Positions 17,853 through 26,229 of a stretch of DNA of 64,000 bases are shown here, piece after piece (within the stretch, counting starts at the first letter, position 1; every line of letters starts with the position of its first letter). Made by a program: the position numbers and the translations under genes. This DNA is from Psychroflexus curvus. GTDB taxonomy: Bacteria > Bacteroidota > Bacteroidia > Flavobacteriales > Flavobacteriaceae. Below the pieces are notes generated by a model. The model was not told the DNA's origin. It saw nothing but the letters and a program-made list of their open reading frames with translations, and did not search any database. The stretch lies in assembly GCF_020164585.1 (NCBI RefSeq), contig NZ_JAIQZF010000001.1, forward strand, positions 1-64,000, read 5' to 3'.

Positions 17853-18760
17853 TGAACTATCTATTTATGCTTTTACTCACCTTACCCTCGTTGCATGCTC
17901 AATCTCAAAAAGAGACCGCAATCTCAAAATCTACGACCTATGCATTCGATCTTCAGGGGCATCGTGGAGCCAGAGGACTCGCACCTGAAAACACACTGCA
18001 GGCCTTTCAAAAAGCCTTGGAGCTTGGGGTAAACACGCTTGAACTCGATGTGGTTGTTACCAAAGACAATCAGGTAGTCGTCTCTCATGAGCCCTGGATG
18101 AATGCAGATATCTGTCTAGACTCCGATGGCAACGCCATCAAAAAAGATGACGAAAAGGTCTTCAATATTTATCAACTGACTTATGAGGAAGTCAAAGCCT
18201 TTGACTGCGGAAGCAAGCTTAACCCTGCGTTTCCAGAGCAGGAACTAGAGTCGGCTTACAAACCTTTACTCAAAGAAGTCCTAAACATGGCGGATAGCCT
18301 GAGTAAAAATCACGGTAAGAAGATCAAGTACAATATTGAATTGAAAAGCCTTCCCGAGGGCGATGAGCTTTATCATCCAAAACCAGCGGATTTTGTTAAA
18401 CTCGTGATGGAGGTGCTTCAAAAAGAAACCAAATTGAAACGGGTGAATCTGCAAAGCTTTGATTTCAGAATATTACAGGAATTGCACAGGTCCTATCCAG
18501 AGGTAAGACTTGCCGCTTTAGTGTATAACACTGATTTTGAGACTGCATTAACGGAATTGGGTTTCGAACCTGAAATCTACAGCCCCTATTTTCCTTTGGT
18601 TACTAAAAAGCTGGTCAGTGAAGCCCATGACTTAGGAATGAAAGTCATTCCATGGACCGTCAATGAGACAGAGCAAATGAAGACCCTGCTTAAATTCGGC
18701 GTTGATGGTCTTATCACCGACTATCCAGACCGCGCATTGAAGCTGAGGAAGAAGAAGTAG
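17852..18760 (+). CDS. exported glycerophosphodiester phosphodiesterase
   Basis: The 302-residue protein is taken from the ATG at 17852, which overlaps the stop of the hydrolase gene (TAATG) and opens a clear signal peptide (MNYLFMLLLTLPSLHAQ). A longer upstream frame exists but lies wholly inside the hydrolase gene. The TIM-barrel GDPD active site is complete: H37-R38 (QGHRGARG), E46 (PENT), E64 and D66 (LELDV), H79 (SHEP). The enzyme hydrolyses deacylated phospholipid head-group diesters to glycerol-3-phosphate plus alcohol, here in the periplasm. The coupling with a lipid-esterase-like gene and an outer-membrane receptor points to phospholipid-derived carbon or phosphorus use. Confidence 0.92.
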   Translation: MNYLFMLLLTLPSLHAQSQKETAISKSTTYAFDLQGHRGARGLAPENTLQAFQKALELGVNTLELDVVVTKDNQVVVSHEPWMNADICLDSDGNAIKKDDEKVFNIYQLTYEEVKAFDCGSKLNPAFPEQELESAYKPLLKEVLNMADSLSKNHGKKIKYNIELKSLPEGDELYHPKPADFVKLVMEVLQKETKLKRVNLQSFDFRILQELHRSYPEVRLAALVYNTDFETALTELGFEPEIYSPYFPLVTKKLVSEAHDLGMKVIPWTVNETEQMKTLLKFGVDGLITDYPDRALKLRKKK

Positions 18761-18915
18761 TGGATAGACGTGAGTCTTTGAGTTGTTAGTTAACTAGTAA
18801 ACCGGTAGACTGGTCGACCAGTTCACTGGTATAATAACTACAGATAATTATTTAAACTTTTAATATACTTTTTTGATGTATTAAAAGAATATATATATGT
18901 AAAATAAATAAGCAT

Positions 18916-19147
18916 ATGAAAACCGTATCTTTAAAAATAGACGATTCAATTTTCGGTGAAACCGAAAAAAACCTTGGTAAAATCAAAAAAACCACGTAAC
19001 CGTTACATTAACGAGGCTTTAGATTTATATAACAAACTTCAACGTAAGTAAATCATCGAACAAAAACTAAAAAAGGAGTCAGAACTTGTTAAGGAAGATT
19101 CTATGGCTGTGCTTAAAGAATTTGAAAAAATCGAAGATGCAGATTAA
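18916..19147 (+). pseudogene. broken antitoxin gene of a MazEF-type pair
   Basis: A start at 18916 reads MKTVSLKIDDSIF and then stops after 27 codons. The run of seven A at 18985-18991 shifts the frame; with six A the protein continues KPRNRYINEALDLYNKL, a ribbon-helix-helix-like segment. A second defect follows: TAA at 19049-19051, where CAA would be natural. The frame then stays open to 19147, ending EKIEDAD, and overlaps the toxin start by the classic ATGCAGATTAA arrangement. The gene is thus an antitoxin with two independent lesions. Confidence 0.8.
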
Positions 19148-19484
19148 GCAATTTGAAATTTGGATTGCAGATTTAAATCCTCAAATTGGAACCGAACCCG
19201 GTAAGACCCGCCCCGTCTTGGTTATTCAGACCGATTTACTCAACAATGTATCTCATCCGTCAAATTTGGTTAGCTCTTTAACGACCAATGTTAAAAAAGA
19301 CTTAGAAATATTGAAGGTTCATGTTAGAGACGGAGTTGCAAACGTAAATCAGCCTTGTGATATTATGATGGATCAAATTCGTGCGATTGATAACAAAAGA
19401 CTCCTTAAACGAGTAGGTCTATTACCTGAAGAACTATCCAATGTAGTGAAAGAAAATATCAAAATCATAACGGATATCGACTAA
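19137..19484 (+). CDS. MazF/PemK-type mRNA interferase toxin
   Basis: The 115-residue start at 19137 is chosen because it overlaps the end of the antitoxin frame, as in intact pairs; an in-frame ATG upstream lies within antitoxin sequence. The fold signature is complete: FEIWIADLNPQIGTEPGK, then TRPVLVIQTD with the conserved arginine, LTTNV, and IMMDQIRAID. Such toxins cut mRNA at short sequence motifs and are normally held inactive by the cognate antitoxin. Here the antitoxin is broken while the toxin frame is whole, so either the toxin is inactive or unexpressed, or another antitoxin neutralises it. Confidence 0.88.
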   Translation: MQIKQFEIWIADLNPQIGTEPGKTRPVLVIQTDLLNNVSHPSNLVSSLTTNVKKDLEILKVHVRDGVANVNQPCDIMMDQIRAIDNKRLLKRVGLLPEELSNVVKENIKIITDID

Positions 19485-19551
19485 ATTAGCAAGTCAGCCA
19501 GTATATTATTCAATTAGTCAACCAGTTCAAACGCTCTAACCTGTGATTGAT

Positions 19552-20360
19552 TTTCTTCTATTGAAACCAATAGCTTTGGTGAGATTCATTATTGGTTAAT
19601 CCATTCTGAAGGGATGATATAGGTATAGATATTCAACCATGCTTCTATTCGACCCTGACAGGGTCGTATTAATTTCTAGCTTCATAAGCTATAATCATAT
19701 GAATCCTTCGGATTCTTTATTCTAGCAAGAGCATTTGAAGTAATCAAATAGTCTGTTTAAACCAGTCAACTAGTCCATTGTTTCTGACGCTAGTTTAAGC
19801 CTGTCTACTTAGCTTATAAAAATAAACGTTTTGCTCGGGTTAATTTCTTCTATTGAAACCAATAGCTTTGGTGAGATTCATTATTGGTTAATCCATCCTG
19901 AAGGGATGATATAGGTATAGATATTCAACCATGCTTCTATTCGACCCTGACAGGGTCGTATTAATTTCTAGCTTCATAAGCTATAATCATATGAATCCTT
20001 CGGATTCTTTATTCTAGCAAGAGCATTTGAAGTAATCAAATAGTTTGTTTAAACCAGTCAACAAGTCCATTGTTTCTGACGCTAGCCTAAGCCAGTCTTC
20101 TTAGCTTATAAAAATAAACGTCTTGCTCGGGTTAATTTCTTCTATTGAAACCAATAGCTTTGGTGAGATTCATTATTGGTTAATCCATCCTGAAGGGATG
20201 ATATAGGTATTAAACCATGCTTCTATTCGACCCTGACAGGGTCGTATTAATTTCTAGCTTCATAAGCTATAATCATATGAATCCTTAGGATTCTTTATTC
20301 TAGCTAGAGCATTTGAAGTAATCAAATAGTCCTGTTTAAACCAGTCAACTAGTCTCACTG
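19552..20360. repeat. three tandem copies of a 292-bp multi-hairpin element
   Basis: Copies begin at 19552, 19844 and 20136 (TTTCTTCTATTGAAACC), exactly 292 bp apart; the third lacks about 12 bp near 20210 and is worn at its end. Each copy holds a chain of short inverted repeats: AACCAATA/TATTGGTT, CATCC/GGATG, CGACCCTG/CAGGGTCG, TAGCTT/AAGCTA and GAATCC/GGATTC. No protein frame is conserved between copies. The copies differ at only a few positions, so the duplication is recent or the copies are homogenised. Confidence 0.9.
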
Positions 20361-20710
20361 CTAGCGCGAGCCTGCCTTTGTCGGCAGACAGGCATCTTGC
20401 TCCTGCAAGTACTGTCAGTCCTGTTTAGTATCTCGTGTTTCCTTACTGATTATTTGTTACTATTTACTTTCTACTTAATAGTCTTGTCTCGTGGTTCCTG
20501 TTTCCTGATTCGTTGCTAATTGGTCGTTGCTCTTTGCTCCTTGTTCTTTTTTCTATTTTTCTAACTACTCACTTGTCCTGTCTCGTGGTTCGTGTCTCCT
20601 GGTTCCTGGTTCCTGTTTCCTGTTTCCTGTTTCCTTACTTATTACTCTCTACTTACTACTATTTACTTACTACTCTTCACTTTCACAATCAAAACTCCAA
20701 TAATTAAACT
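20361..20710. other. repeat-rich spacer before the RNase P RNA gene
   Basis: It starts with a GC-rich palindromic scrap (GCCTGCCTTTGTCGGCAGACAGGC near 20371, split by a short loop) and then becomes pyrimidine-rich sequence made of repeated words (GTTTCCT three times at about 20613-20634, TTACT units around 20640-20670). No gene is seen. Confidence 0.6.
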
Positions 20711-20718
20711 TACTTTTG
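20711..20718 (+). promoter_or_regulatory. -7 box of the RNase P RNA promoter
   Basis: TACTTTTG fits TAnnTTTG exactly and lies 4-7 bp before the expected 5' end of the RNA. No clear TTG is found at -33. Confidence 0.5.
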
Positions 20719-20721
20719 CAG

Positions 20722-21048
20722 GGCAGGTCGCCCTATCGCTGCTCGTCATAGGCGAGGAGAGGAAAGTCCGGACACCATAGCACAACATAGCGGGTAACGC
20801 CCGTCGTCCCGTCCCGATAGTAATCGGGACGGGGAAGGACCAGTGCAACAGAAAGCAAGTACAGTTCGGCTGTAGTGAAATCGGTAAACTCTATGTGGTG
20901 AAATGTTATGTAAACCAAGGCTTGAGGGTTGTGCGCCCGATCTTGGAGGGTAAACAGATTGAGGTTTTTGGCAACAAAAATCCTAGATAAATGATAGGGT
21001 CCCAATCCCGATCGGGATCGGGAACAGAATCCGGCTTACAGACCTGCT
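20722..21048 (+). ncRNA. rnpB: RNase P RNA (bacterial type A)
   Basis: The catalytic RNA that trims the 5' leaders of tRNA precursors. The universal 5' core GAGGAAAGTCCGGAC lies at 20755-20769, the ACAGAAAGCAAG segment (CR-II/III region) at about 20848-20859, and the 3' core ACAGAATCCGGCTTACAGA at 21024-21042. Terminal segments GCAGGTCG and GACCTGC pair to close the molecule (P1), and a T run follows at 21048-21056 as terminator. Two short perfect palindromes sit in it: CCCGTCCCGAT/ATCGGGACGGG at 20808-20833 and ATCCCGATCGGGAT at 21005-21018. Length, about 327 nt, is normal. Confidence 0.93.
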
Positions 21049-21237
21049 TTTTTTTCTTTTTTTGATTTTGTGCAGAACACATTTTAAAAGGTCACGACAG
21101 TTGCTTCAACCCCCGTCCTTCCTGAAAGCGGATGTCTGGTGAGGAAGACGATTGAAAATTTTTTTAAATAAACTGGAGGCTTCAGGCAACACTAAAGGCT
21201 TTTTTGTCGTCTATATCTATAGACACACCATTCAACT

Positions 21238-21801
21238 GTGAAACTGATCAAACTACATAAAGACTTAGAGCAGATTATCCAAGATGCTCAGCGGCATAAC
21301 CAAAAGGCACAATACCGTCTTTACAGAAAGTTTGCTCCCAAAATGCTCTCGGCCTGCAGGCTTTACATTTCAGACCTTCATCATGCCCAAGAGGTGATGT
21401 CCACTGGCTTTGTGAAAGTCTTTAAAAACCTGCACCGCTTCGAAAACAAAGGCAGTTTTGAAGGCTGGGTCCGCCGCATCATGGTGACCACAGCGATCGA
21501 TTTTCTCAGACAGCAAAAGCACATCGAATTCTCTACCGATGTTATAGAACACTATGAAGTAATAGACATGCCAAGTCTAACCGAGTGGTCGGTGGAGGAA
21601 CTCCAGGAGATAATAGACGAATTGCCTGAAGGTTACAAGCTGGTGTTTACCATGCATGTGATCGAAGACTACACGCACAAAGCCATTGCAGAAACGCTCA
21701 ATATCACAGAAGCGACCTCCAGGTCGCAGCTGTTTAAAGCCAGGCGACTGCTCAAAACCAAATTAGAAACACATAGATCCTCCTCTCATGGACAAGTTTA
21801 A
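21238..21801 (+). CDS. ECF-type RNA polymerase sigma factor
   Basis: The 187-residue protein has region 2 (AQYRLYRKFAPKML ... GFVKVFKNLHRFENKGSFEGWVRRI, about 24-90) and region 4 with a helix-turn-helix (LPEGYKLVFTMHVIEDYTHKAIAE... about 125-175). No region 3 separates them, as in extracytoplasmic-function sigma factors. It starts with GTG at 21238. Its 3' end overlaps the next gene by 14 bp, so the two are translationally coupled. The partner carries a membrane segment and probably restrains it. The target promoters are unknown; the nearby barrel protein is the obvious candidate for shared control. Confidence 0.9.
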   Translation: MKLIKLHKDLEQIIQDAQRHNQKAQYRLYRKFAPKMLSACRLYISDLHHAQEVMSTGFVKVFKNLHRFENKGSFEGWVRRIMVTTAIDFLRQQKHIEFSTDVIEHYEVIDMPSLTEWSVEELQEIIDELPEGYKLVFTMHVIEDYTHKAIAETLNITEATSRSQLFKARRLLKTKLETHRSSSHGQV

Positions 21802-22450
21802 AGACGACATACAGCATAAATTTAACCAGCGCGACCTCCAGCCAACGGAGGAAGCCTGGGGGAAAATCACCGGAGAATTGGCCAGTTCCCGCACAATTAA
21901 AACGAAAGCTCTGTGGCTTTGGAGCGGCATTGCCGCCGGGTTTATCGGACTCTTGGTTTTACTGTCTCCAGCTTATTTTTCTGTTTCTGTAGATCAGGTG
22001 CCTGTGGCAAATTCAGAAGAAAAGCAAACTCAGGAAATGGAGGCTGAAAGACGCAATATCGTATCTGTCATTCAGCTTCAGCCAAAAGCGATAAAAGCTA
22101 CATTCGTTCAGCTTCCTAAATCAAAACTAAGGATCGAAGCTCCTAAATCTATTAGCACCAGTAACTTAAAGCCTAATCACTTAAAAGCTAAAACCTTACT
22201 GGCCGAGGTAGAGCAGGAGCTGGAAGAGGAGCGTTTCCGTCAGCAGAATGTAAGCGAAGTAGAGGTTTTATTAGCAGAGGCCAGAGCCGGCTTGTCCACT
22301 CCAAAGGATAAACAGATTTTCGATCAGCTCACGGCTAAACGCCTTTTGGCTGAGGTGGATTCAGAAAATCCGGACTCTTTTCAGGATAAAATTTGGAAGC
22401 TTATCGAAGTGAATTTCAATGAATTAAAATCCAGCCTTGGGGCTAGGTAA
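21788..22450 (+). CDS. single-pass membrane protein, probable anti-sigma factor
   Basis: A 220-residue protein of no recognised family. The first 35 residues are polar and cytosolic (MDKFKDDIQHKFNQRDLQPTEE... is typical of flavobacterial sigma partners). A membrane helix follows at about 42-64 (LWLWSGIAAGFIGLLVLLSP), then a long charged periplasmic tail rich in Glu, Lys and Ala with heptad-like stretches (about 145-200: LLAEVEQELEEERFRQQ, VEVLLAEARAGL). The overlap with the sigma gene and this topology are the basis for the anti-sigma call; no ZAS-type zinc motif is present. Confidence 0.7.
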   Translation: MDKFKDDIQHKFNQRDLQPTEEAWGKITGELASSRTIKTKALWLWSGIAAGFIGLLVLLSPAYFSVSVDQVPVANSEEKQTQEMEAERRNIVSVIQLQPKAIKATFVQLPKSKLRIEAPKSISTSNLKPNHLKAKTLLAEVEQELEEERFRQQNVSEVEVLLAEARAGLSTPKDKQIFDQLTAKRLLAEVDSENPDSFQDKIWKLIEVNFNELKSSLGAR

Positions 22451-22540
22451 TTTATACCAAAATACAGCTATGTTGGCGCCCAATTTAAAGACATACCTGT
22501 TTTTATTAATCTAATGTTCAACCTATAAAATTTTAAAATT

Positions 22541-23662
22541 ATGCCTGTTAAAATAACACTTATGGTCCTGTTTTTAGCCAGTATGTGCAGTACATCACTT
22601 CTGGCACAGAACAAAGATTTTTCGATCTTTTCTGAGAATGAAACTTTAGAGCTGGAACAGCTTATCAGCAGAATTGAAACTGAAGAAAAGCGCTTTTTGA
22701 GTACGAAAGTGAGTAAAATAAATTCCCAGCTGGAAAAGGGAGAGCTATCACCTGCTGAAGCTGAAGACCTCAAGATGGAGGCTGCGATAGACTCTGCTAC
22801 AAATATTGAAGAAGCACAGGAATTGGTCACTGACTGGGCTTCCTTTCAAAAAAGGAAATATGGCGAAGTAGACTTTGATCAGTTTGAAGACTATGATTCT
22901 TATTTGTCCATAATCGATGAACTGGGTCTAAGCCCATCAAGTTTCACCTTCGACCTGTTTGAAATTTCATCTAAAAAAGAAGTTTCACAGGATGGTTTAA
23001 AACACCGGGATCTTCCCTATTCATCCAGAACAAGCAGTGCAGTGTTCTCCAGTTTGTCTTTTAACAACGCGGTTTTGGATGGCGAAAGTATAGACGATAC
23101 CCCCTTCAAGTTTGGAGGGAGTCGCAGTTTTGAAATTGGTTATGAGTGGAGTACACGGGTGTTTAAAGAAACCAATTTTTTAAGATTGACCTACGGAATT
23201 TCTCTTCAGTTTAATGGTTTAAAACCAAAAAACAATTCCGTTTTTGTTCAGAATGGCGAACAGACCGAATTTCAAGAATTTGGATTTGATCTGGACAAAT
23301 CAAAATTCAGAATGGACAACTTAATCGTTCCAGTTCATCTTCAGTTTGGAAGTTCAAAGACCACGGTTCTGGATAATGGCAACAAGCGCTTTAGCGATCA
23401 TGATTTTAAAGTGGGTCTGGGTGGATTTGCAGGTATAAATTTACTGAATACTCAGAAGTTAAAGTACAATGACAGCCGAACCGATGTGAAGCTTCGTGAG
23501 CGGGATGACTTCAATACCAATGATCTGTTGTACGGCCTTAGTGCTTATATAGGCTGGGAAAACGTAGCGATCTTTGCTCAGTATAACCTTAATTCCATTT
23601 TCAGCGATAACCTCACCGACTTGAATAATTTCCAGATTGGTATCCGGACACACTGGGATTAA
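22541..23662 (+). CDS. probable outer-membrane beta-barrel protein with helical N-terminal region
   Basis: The 373-residue protein has a signal peptide (residues 1-22, ending LLAQ). Residues about 28-110 are helical and charged, perhaps a coiled coil (LELEQLISRIETEEKRFL). From about 155 to the end the sequence alternates polar and aromatic residues in strands and closes with an aromatic-rich strand, as in small barrels of the PorT/OmpW-like type. It follows the sigma/anti-sigma pair by 90 bp in the same direction and ends at a strong terminator, so the three genes form one unit. Function is unknown; an envelope-stress target or sensor is plausible. Confidence 0.65.
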   Translation: MPVKITLMVLFLASMCSTSLLAQNKDFSIFSENETLELEQLISRIETEEKRFLSTKVSKINSQLEKGELSPAEAEDLKMEAAIDSATNIEEAQELVTDWASFQKRKYGEVDFDQFEDYDSYLSIIDELGLSPSSFTFDLFEISSKKEVSQDGLKHRDLPYSSRTSSAVFSSLSFNNAVLDGESIDDTPFKFGGSRSFEIGYEWSTRVFKETNFLRLTYGISLQFNGLKPKNNSVFVQNGEQTEFQEFGFDLDKSKFRMDNLIVPVHLQFGSSKTTVLDNGNKRFSDHDFKVGLGGFAGINLLNTQKLKYNDSRTDVKLRERDDFNTNDLLYGLSAYIGWENVAIFAQYNLNSIFSDNLTDLNNFQIGIRTHWD

Positions 23663-23683
23663 GTCTATTAAATCAAAACTAAA

Positions 23684-23719
23684 AAGGCTCTTGTTGAACA
23701 ACAGGAGCCTGTTTTTTTT
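23684..23719 (+). terminator. rho-independent terminator of the sigma operon
   Basis: AGGCTC-TTGTTG and CAACAG-GAGCCT pair around an AA loop (one mismatch) and are followed by eight T at 23712-23719. Confidence 0.88.
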
Positions 23720-23779
23720 GTTAGTCTCGGCGAATGTGGCTGATGAGGAAGCTGTTTCAAATTTACCGATCGCTATCGT

Positions 23780-24215
23780 TTTGATGAAGTTTTTTGCTTG
23801 GATGAGCCTGCCGGCAAAGGCAGGGAATCTTTTATATCGAATCTTTAATGCTTTTCGATAGTAGAGATTCATCAGTCGACTGTAGTCTCCTTCTGAATGA
23901 CAGTGATGCTTGTCTTTCCGACGATAGGAGCCTGCCTGCGCCTGCCTGTCGTGCCTCTGGCAGGCAGGTTTCCTTGGCAAAGGCAGGGAATCTTTTATAT
24001 CGAATCCTTAATGCTTTTCGACAGTAGAGATTCATCAGTCGACTGTAGTCTCCTTCTGAATGACAGTGTTGAGTGTCATTCCGAGGGAAGAGAAACGACG
24101 AGCCTGCCAGCGCCTGCCTGTCGTGCCTCTGGCAGGCAGGTTTCCTTGGCAAAGGCAGGCCTGCCTGCCAGCAAAAGCAGGGACTCTTTTACTCCAAAGC
24201 AAGCAAAGATTATTC
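23780..24215. repeat. GC-rich palindromes and a 163-bp-period direct repeat
   Basis: The block CAGGGAATCTTTTATATCGA... ending CTTCTGAATGACAGTG occurs at 23821-23904 and again at 23984-24068. Around it are GC-rich inverted repeats of CCTGCCTG and CAGGCAGG, with GCCTCTGGCAGGCAGGTTTC twice (near 23953 and 24125). Open frames on either strand here translate only the repeats (peptides rich in Arg, Pro, Cys) and are not genes. Confidence 0.75.
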
Positions 24216-24322
24216 ACTCCGTTGCTCTAGGTTCTGCGCCATAGGCGGGACAATTCATCCAATACGTAAATGAGAACATAAAGTTAACGAATAAATTCCC
24301 CCTTTGGGGGCTAGGGGGGATT

Positions 24323-25786
24323 CTATCCTTTTACCGGTATCTGTTTCAGGACTTCCTGAGTCAGTTTCCAGAACTTTTGGGTGCTGGAAATGCTGGCGCG
24401 TTCGTCCGGCGAATGCGCTCCACGAATGGTTGGCCCAAAGGAAATCATATCCATGTCCGGATAATGACTGCCTAAAATCCCGCATTCCAAACCGGCATGG
24501 CAGGCAGCGACATGGGCTTTTTCATTGTTTTGTTCCTGGTAAATACGGTCGACCACTTTTAGAATATCTGAAGACGGATCGGGTGACCAGCCTGGATAGT
24601 CGCCAGATAAATTGACTTGAAATCCAGCCAAATCAAAGGCAGAGGATAAGGAATTGACCAAATTGTCTTTGGATGATGTCAGTGAGGATCTCGTCAGGCA
24701 TAAGACTTCAATCTTACCATCTCCCAGCGAGATTTTAGCGATATTGTTGGAGGTTTCTACCAAGCCTTCAATCTCAGGACTCATTCGGTACACCCCGTTA
24801 TGCGCAGCGTAAATGGATTTCAACACCGCATCCTGCACATCGCTGCTCATGATTTTCTTAGGCAGTTCGGTTTGCTGCAGGTCAAACTTCATCTCCGGCT
24901 CAAGGCTGGCAAATTCAGATTTGACTTCATGAAAAAGAGTATGGAGGGCGTCTTCAAATTTGTCTTTGTGTTCCTGATGCACGATGACCACGGCTTCGCT
25001 TTCACGGGGGATGGCGTTTCTAAGTCCTCCGCCTTCAATGCTTGCGACTCTGGAGTTAACTGTTGTGTAAGCCGTGTATAAAAGTCGGTTCATCAGGACA
25101 TTGGCATTGGCCAGGCCTTTGATGATGTCCATACCGGAATGTCCGCCCTGCAGGCCTTTAAGCTTGAGTTTGTAAGCCAGCGAATTTTCGGGAATCGATT
25201 CTTCGATATAAAAACGCGTAGCGGTCATATCAACGCCGCCGGCACAGCCAATCCCAATTTCATCATCTTCCTCGGTATCGAGGTTGAGCAAAATCTCACC
25301 TTCCAGAATACTGCCATCCAGCTCTTTGGCGCCGGTCATACCTGTTTCCTCGTCGATGGTAAACAAAGCTTCCAGGGCGGGATGTGGCATATCCTTACTC
25401 TCCAAAATCGCCATGATAGTCGCTACTCCAAGTCCGTTATCGGCTCCAAGCGTCGTTCCTTCCGCTTTTACCCAGTCTCCATCCACGTGCATGCGAATGC
25501 CTTCGGTGTTAAAATCGAAATCCGTGTCGTTATTTTTTTGGTGAACCATGTCCAGGTGTGACTGTAAAACCGTGGTTTTACGATCCTCCATGCCGGGAGT
25601 CGCCGGTTTTTTGATAATCACATTTCCAACTTTGTCCTGAAGGGTTTCGAGTCCCAAAGATTTCCCGAACTGCATCATGAATTCAATGACTTGTTCTTCT
25701 TTTTTGGAAGCTCTTGGCACGGCGTTGAGGTCTGAAAAGTGTTTCCAAATGACTTTAGGTTCAAGGTCTTTTATAGTGGTGCTCAT
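24323..25786 (-). CDS. pepD: aminoacyl-histidine (cytosol non-specific) dipeptidase
   Basis: The 487-residue M20C metallopeptidase hydrolyses dipeptides such as carnosine-like Xaa-His substrates in the cytosol. Metal ligands and catalytic residues are present in order: H in LQSHLDMV (about 80), D in GADNGLG (about 118), the DEETG pair (about 147) and D in LNLDTEEDD (about 170). The inserted lid domain with GGHSGMDI and the late ligand region ACHAGLECG complete the family. Length matches the E. coli enzyme (485). No signal peptide. It is transcribed alone; repeats lie downstream and a long non-coding region upstream. Confidence 0.94.
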   Translation of the reverse strand: MSTTIKDLEPKVIWKHFSDLNAVPRASKKEEQVIEFMMQFGKSLGLETLQDKVGNVIIKKPATPGMEDRKTTVLQSHLDMVHQKNNDTDFDFNTEGIRMHVDGDWVKAEGTTLGADNGLGVATIMAILESKDMPHPALEALFTIDEETGMTGAKELDGSILEGEILLNLDTEEDDEIGIGCAGGVDMTATRFYIEESIPENSLAYKLKLKGLQGGHSGMDIIKGLANANVLMNRLLYTAYTTVNSRVASIEGGGLRNAIPRESEAVVIVHQEHKDKFEDALHTLFHEVKSEFASLEPEMKFDLQQTELPKKIMSSDVQDAVLKSIYAAHNGVYRMSPEIEGLVETSNNIAKISLGDGKIEVLCLTRSSLTSSKDNLVNSLSSAFDLAGFQVNLSGDYPGWSPDPSSDILKVVDRIYQEQNNEKAHVAACHAGLECGILGSHYPDMDMISFGPTIRGAHSPDERASISSTQKFWKLTQEVLKQIPVKG

Positions 25787-26032
25787 ATTTTTGATTTTTC
25801 ACAAAGTTAAGACCCTAAGTACAATAGGATGGTAAGGAATTGATAAAATTATGTTGAGATTGATTGTTCTTTAATAGTATTTTCTGGTAGAATAACAAAG
25901 ACCGCTTCGCTTTAAGAGAGCAGACATAAGAGAGGATAAGGCTTTAATTTAATTTAGGAAGTTTTATGATCAAGGGAGCGTGTAATTTTTACTTCAATAA
26001 CTGCTTTTTGGTTCATCATCAAATAGCAAAAA

Positions 26033-26229
26033 AGATGTCAGGGCTATGCCCCTTTATGAACTGGGTTCACATCTTCTAAGAATATTACAGGGCTAACGCC
26101 CCTATTCTAAGCTGTGTTCTCAACAATATGTAAAACTAAAACGATTTTACTATTAAAGGGCAGCGCCCTTAAATCTTAATAAAAAAACATGACTTGAAAA
26201 CAAATCAAAGGGGCAGCGCCCTGACATCT
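26033..26229. repeat. nested inverted-repeat element (MITE-like)
   Basis: The outer arms AGATGTCAGGGC...GCCCCTTT (26033-26055) and AAAGGGGC...GCCCTGACATCT (26207-26229) are inverted copies. Each arm is itself a small palindrome (GGGCTATGCCC; AGGGGCAGCGCCCT). A second inner pair, CAGGGCTAACGCCCCT near 26092 and AAAGGGCAGCGCCCTT near 26156, repeats the design. Confidence 0.75.

Noticed and set aside
19552-20360. CRISPR array
   Set aside because: The period is 292 bp and the copies are near-identical throughout, without unique spacers; no cas genes are present.
20663-21005. Minus-strand frames across the RNase P RNA
   Set aside because: The region is explained by the conserved rnpB cores on the plus strand.
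23459-24273. Several 60-173-codon frames on both strands downstream of the barrel gene
   Set aside because: They translate the GC-rich repeats (Arg/Pro/Cys-rich peptides), with copies of the same peptide in two of them.
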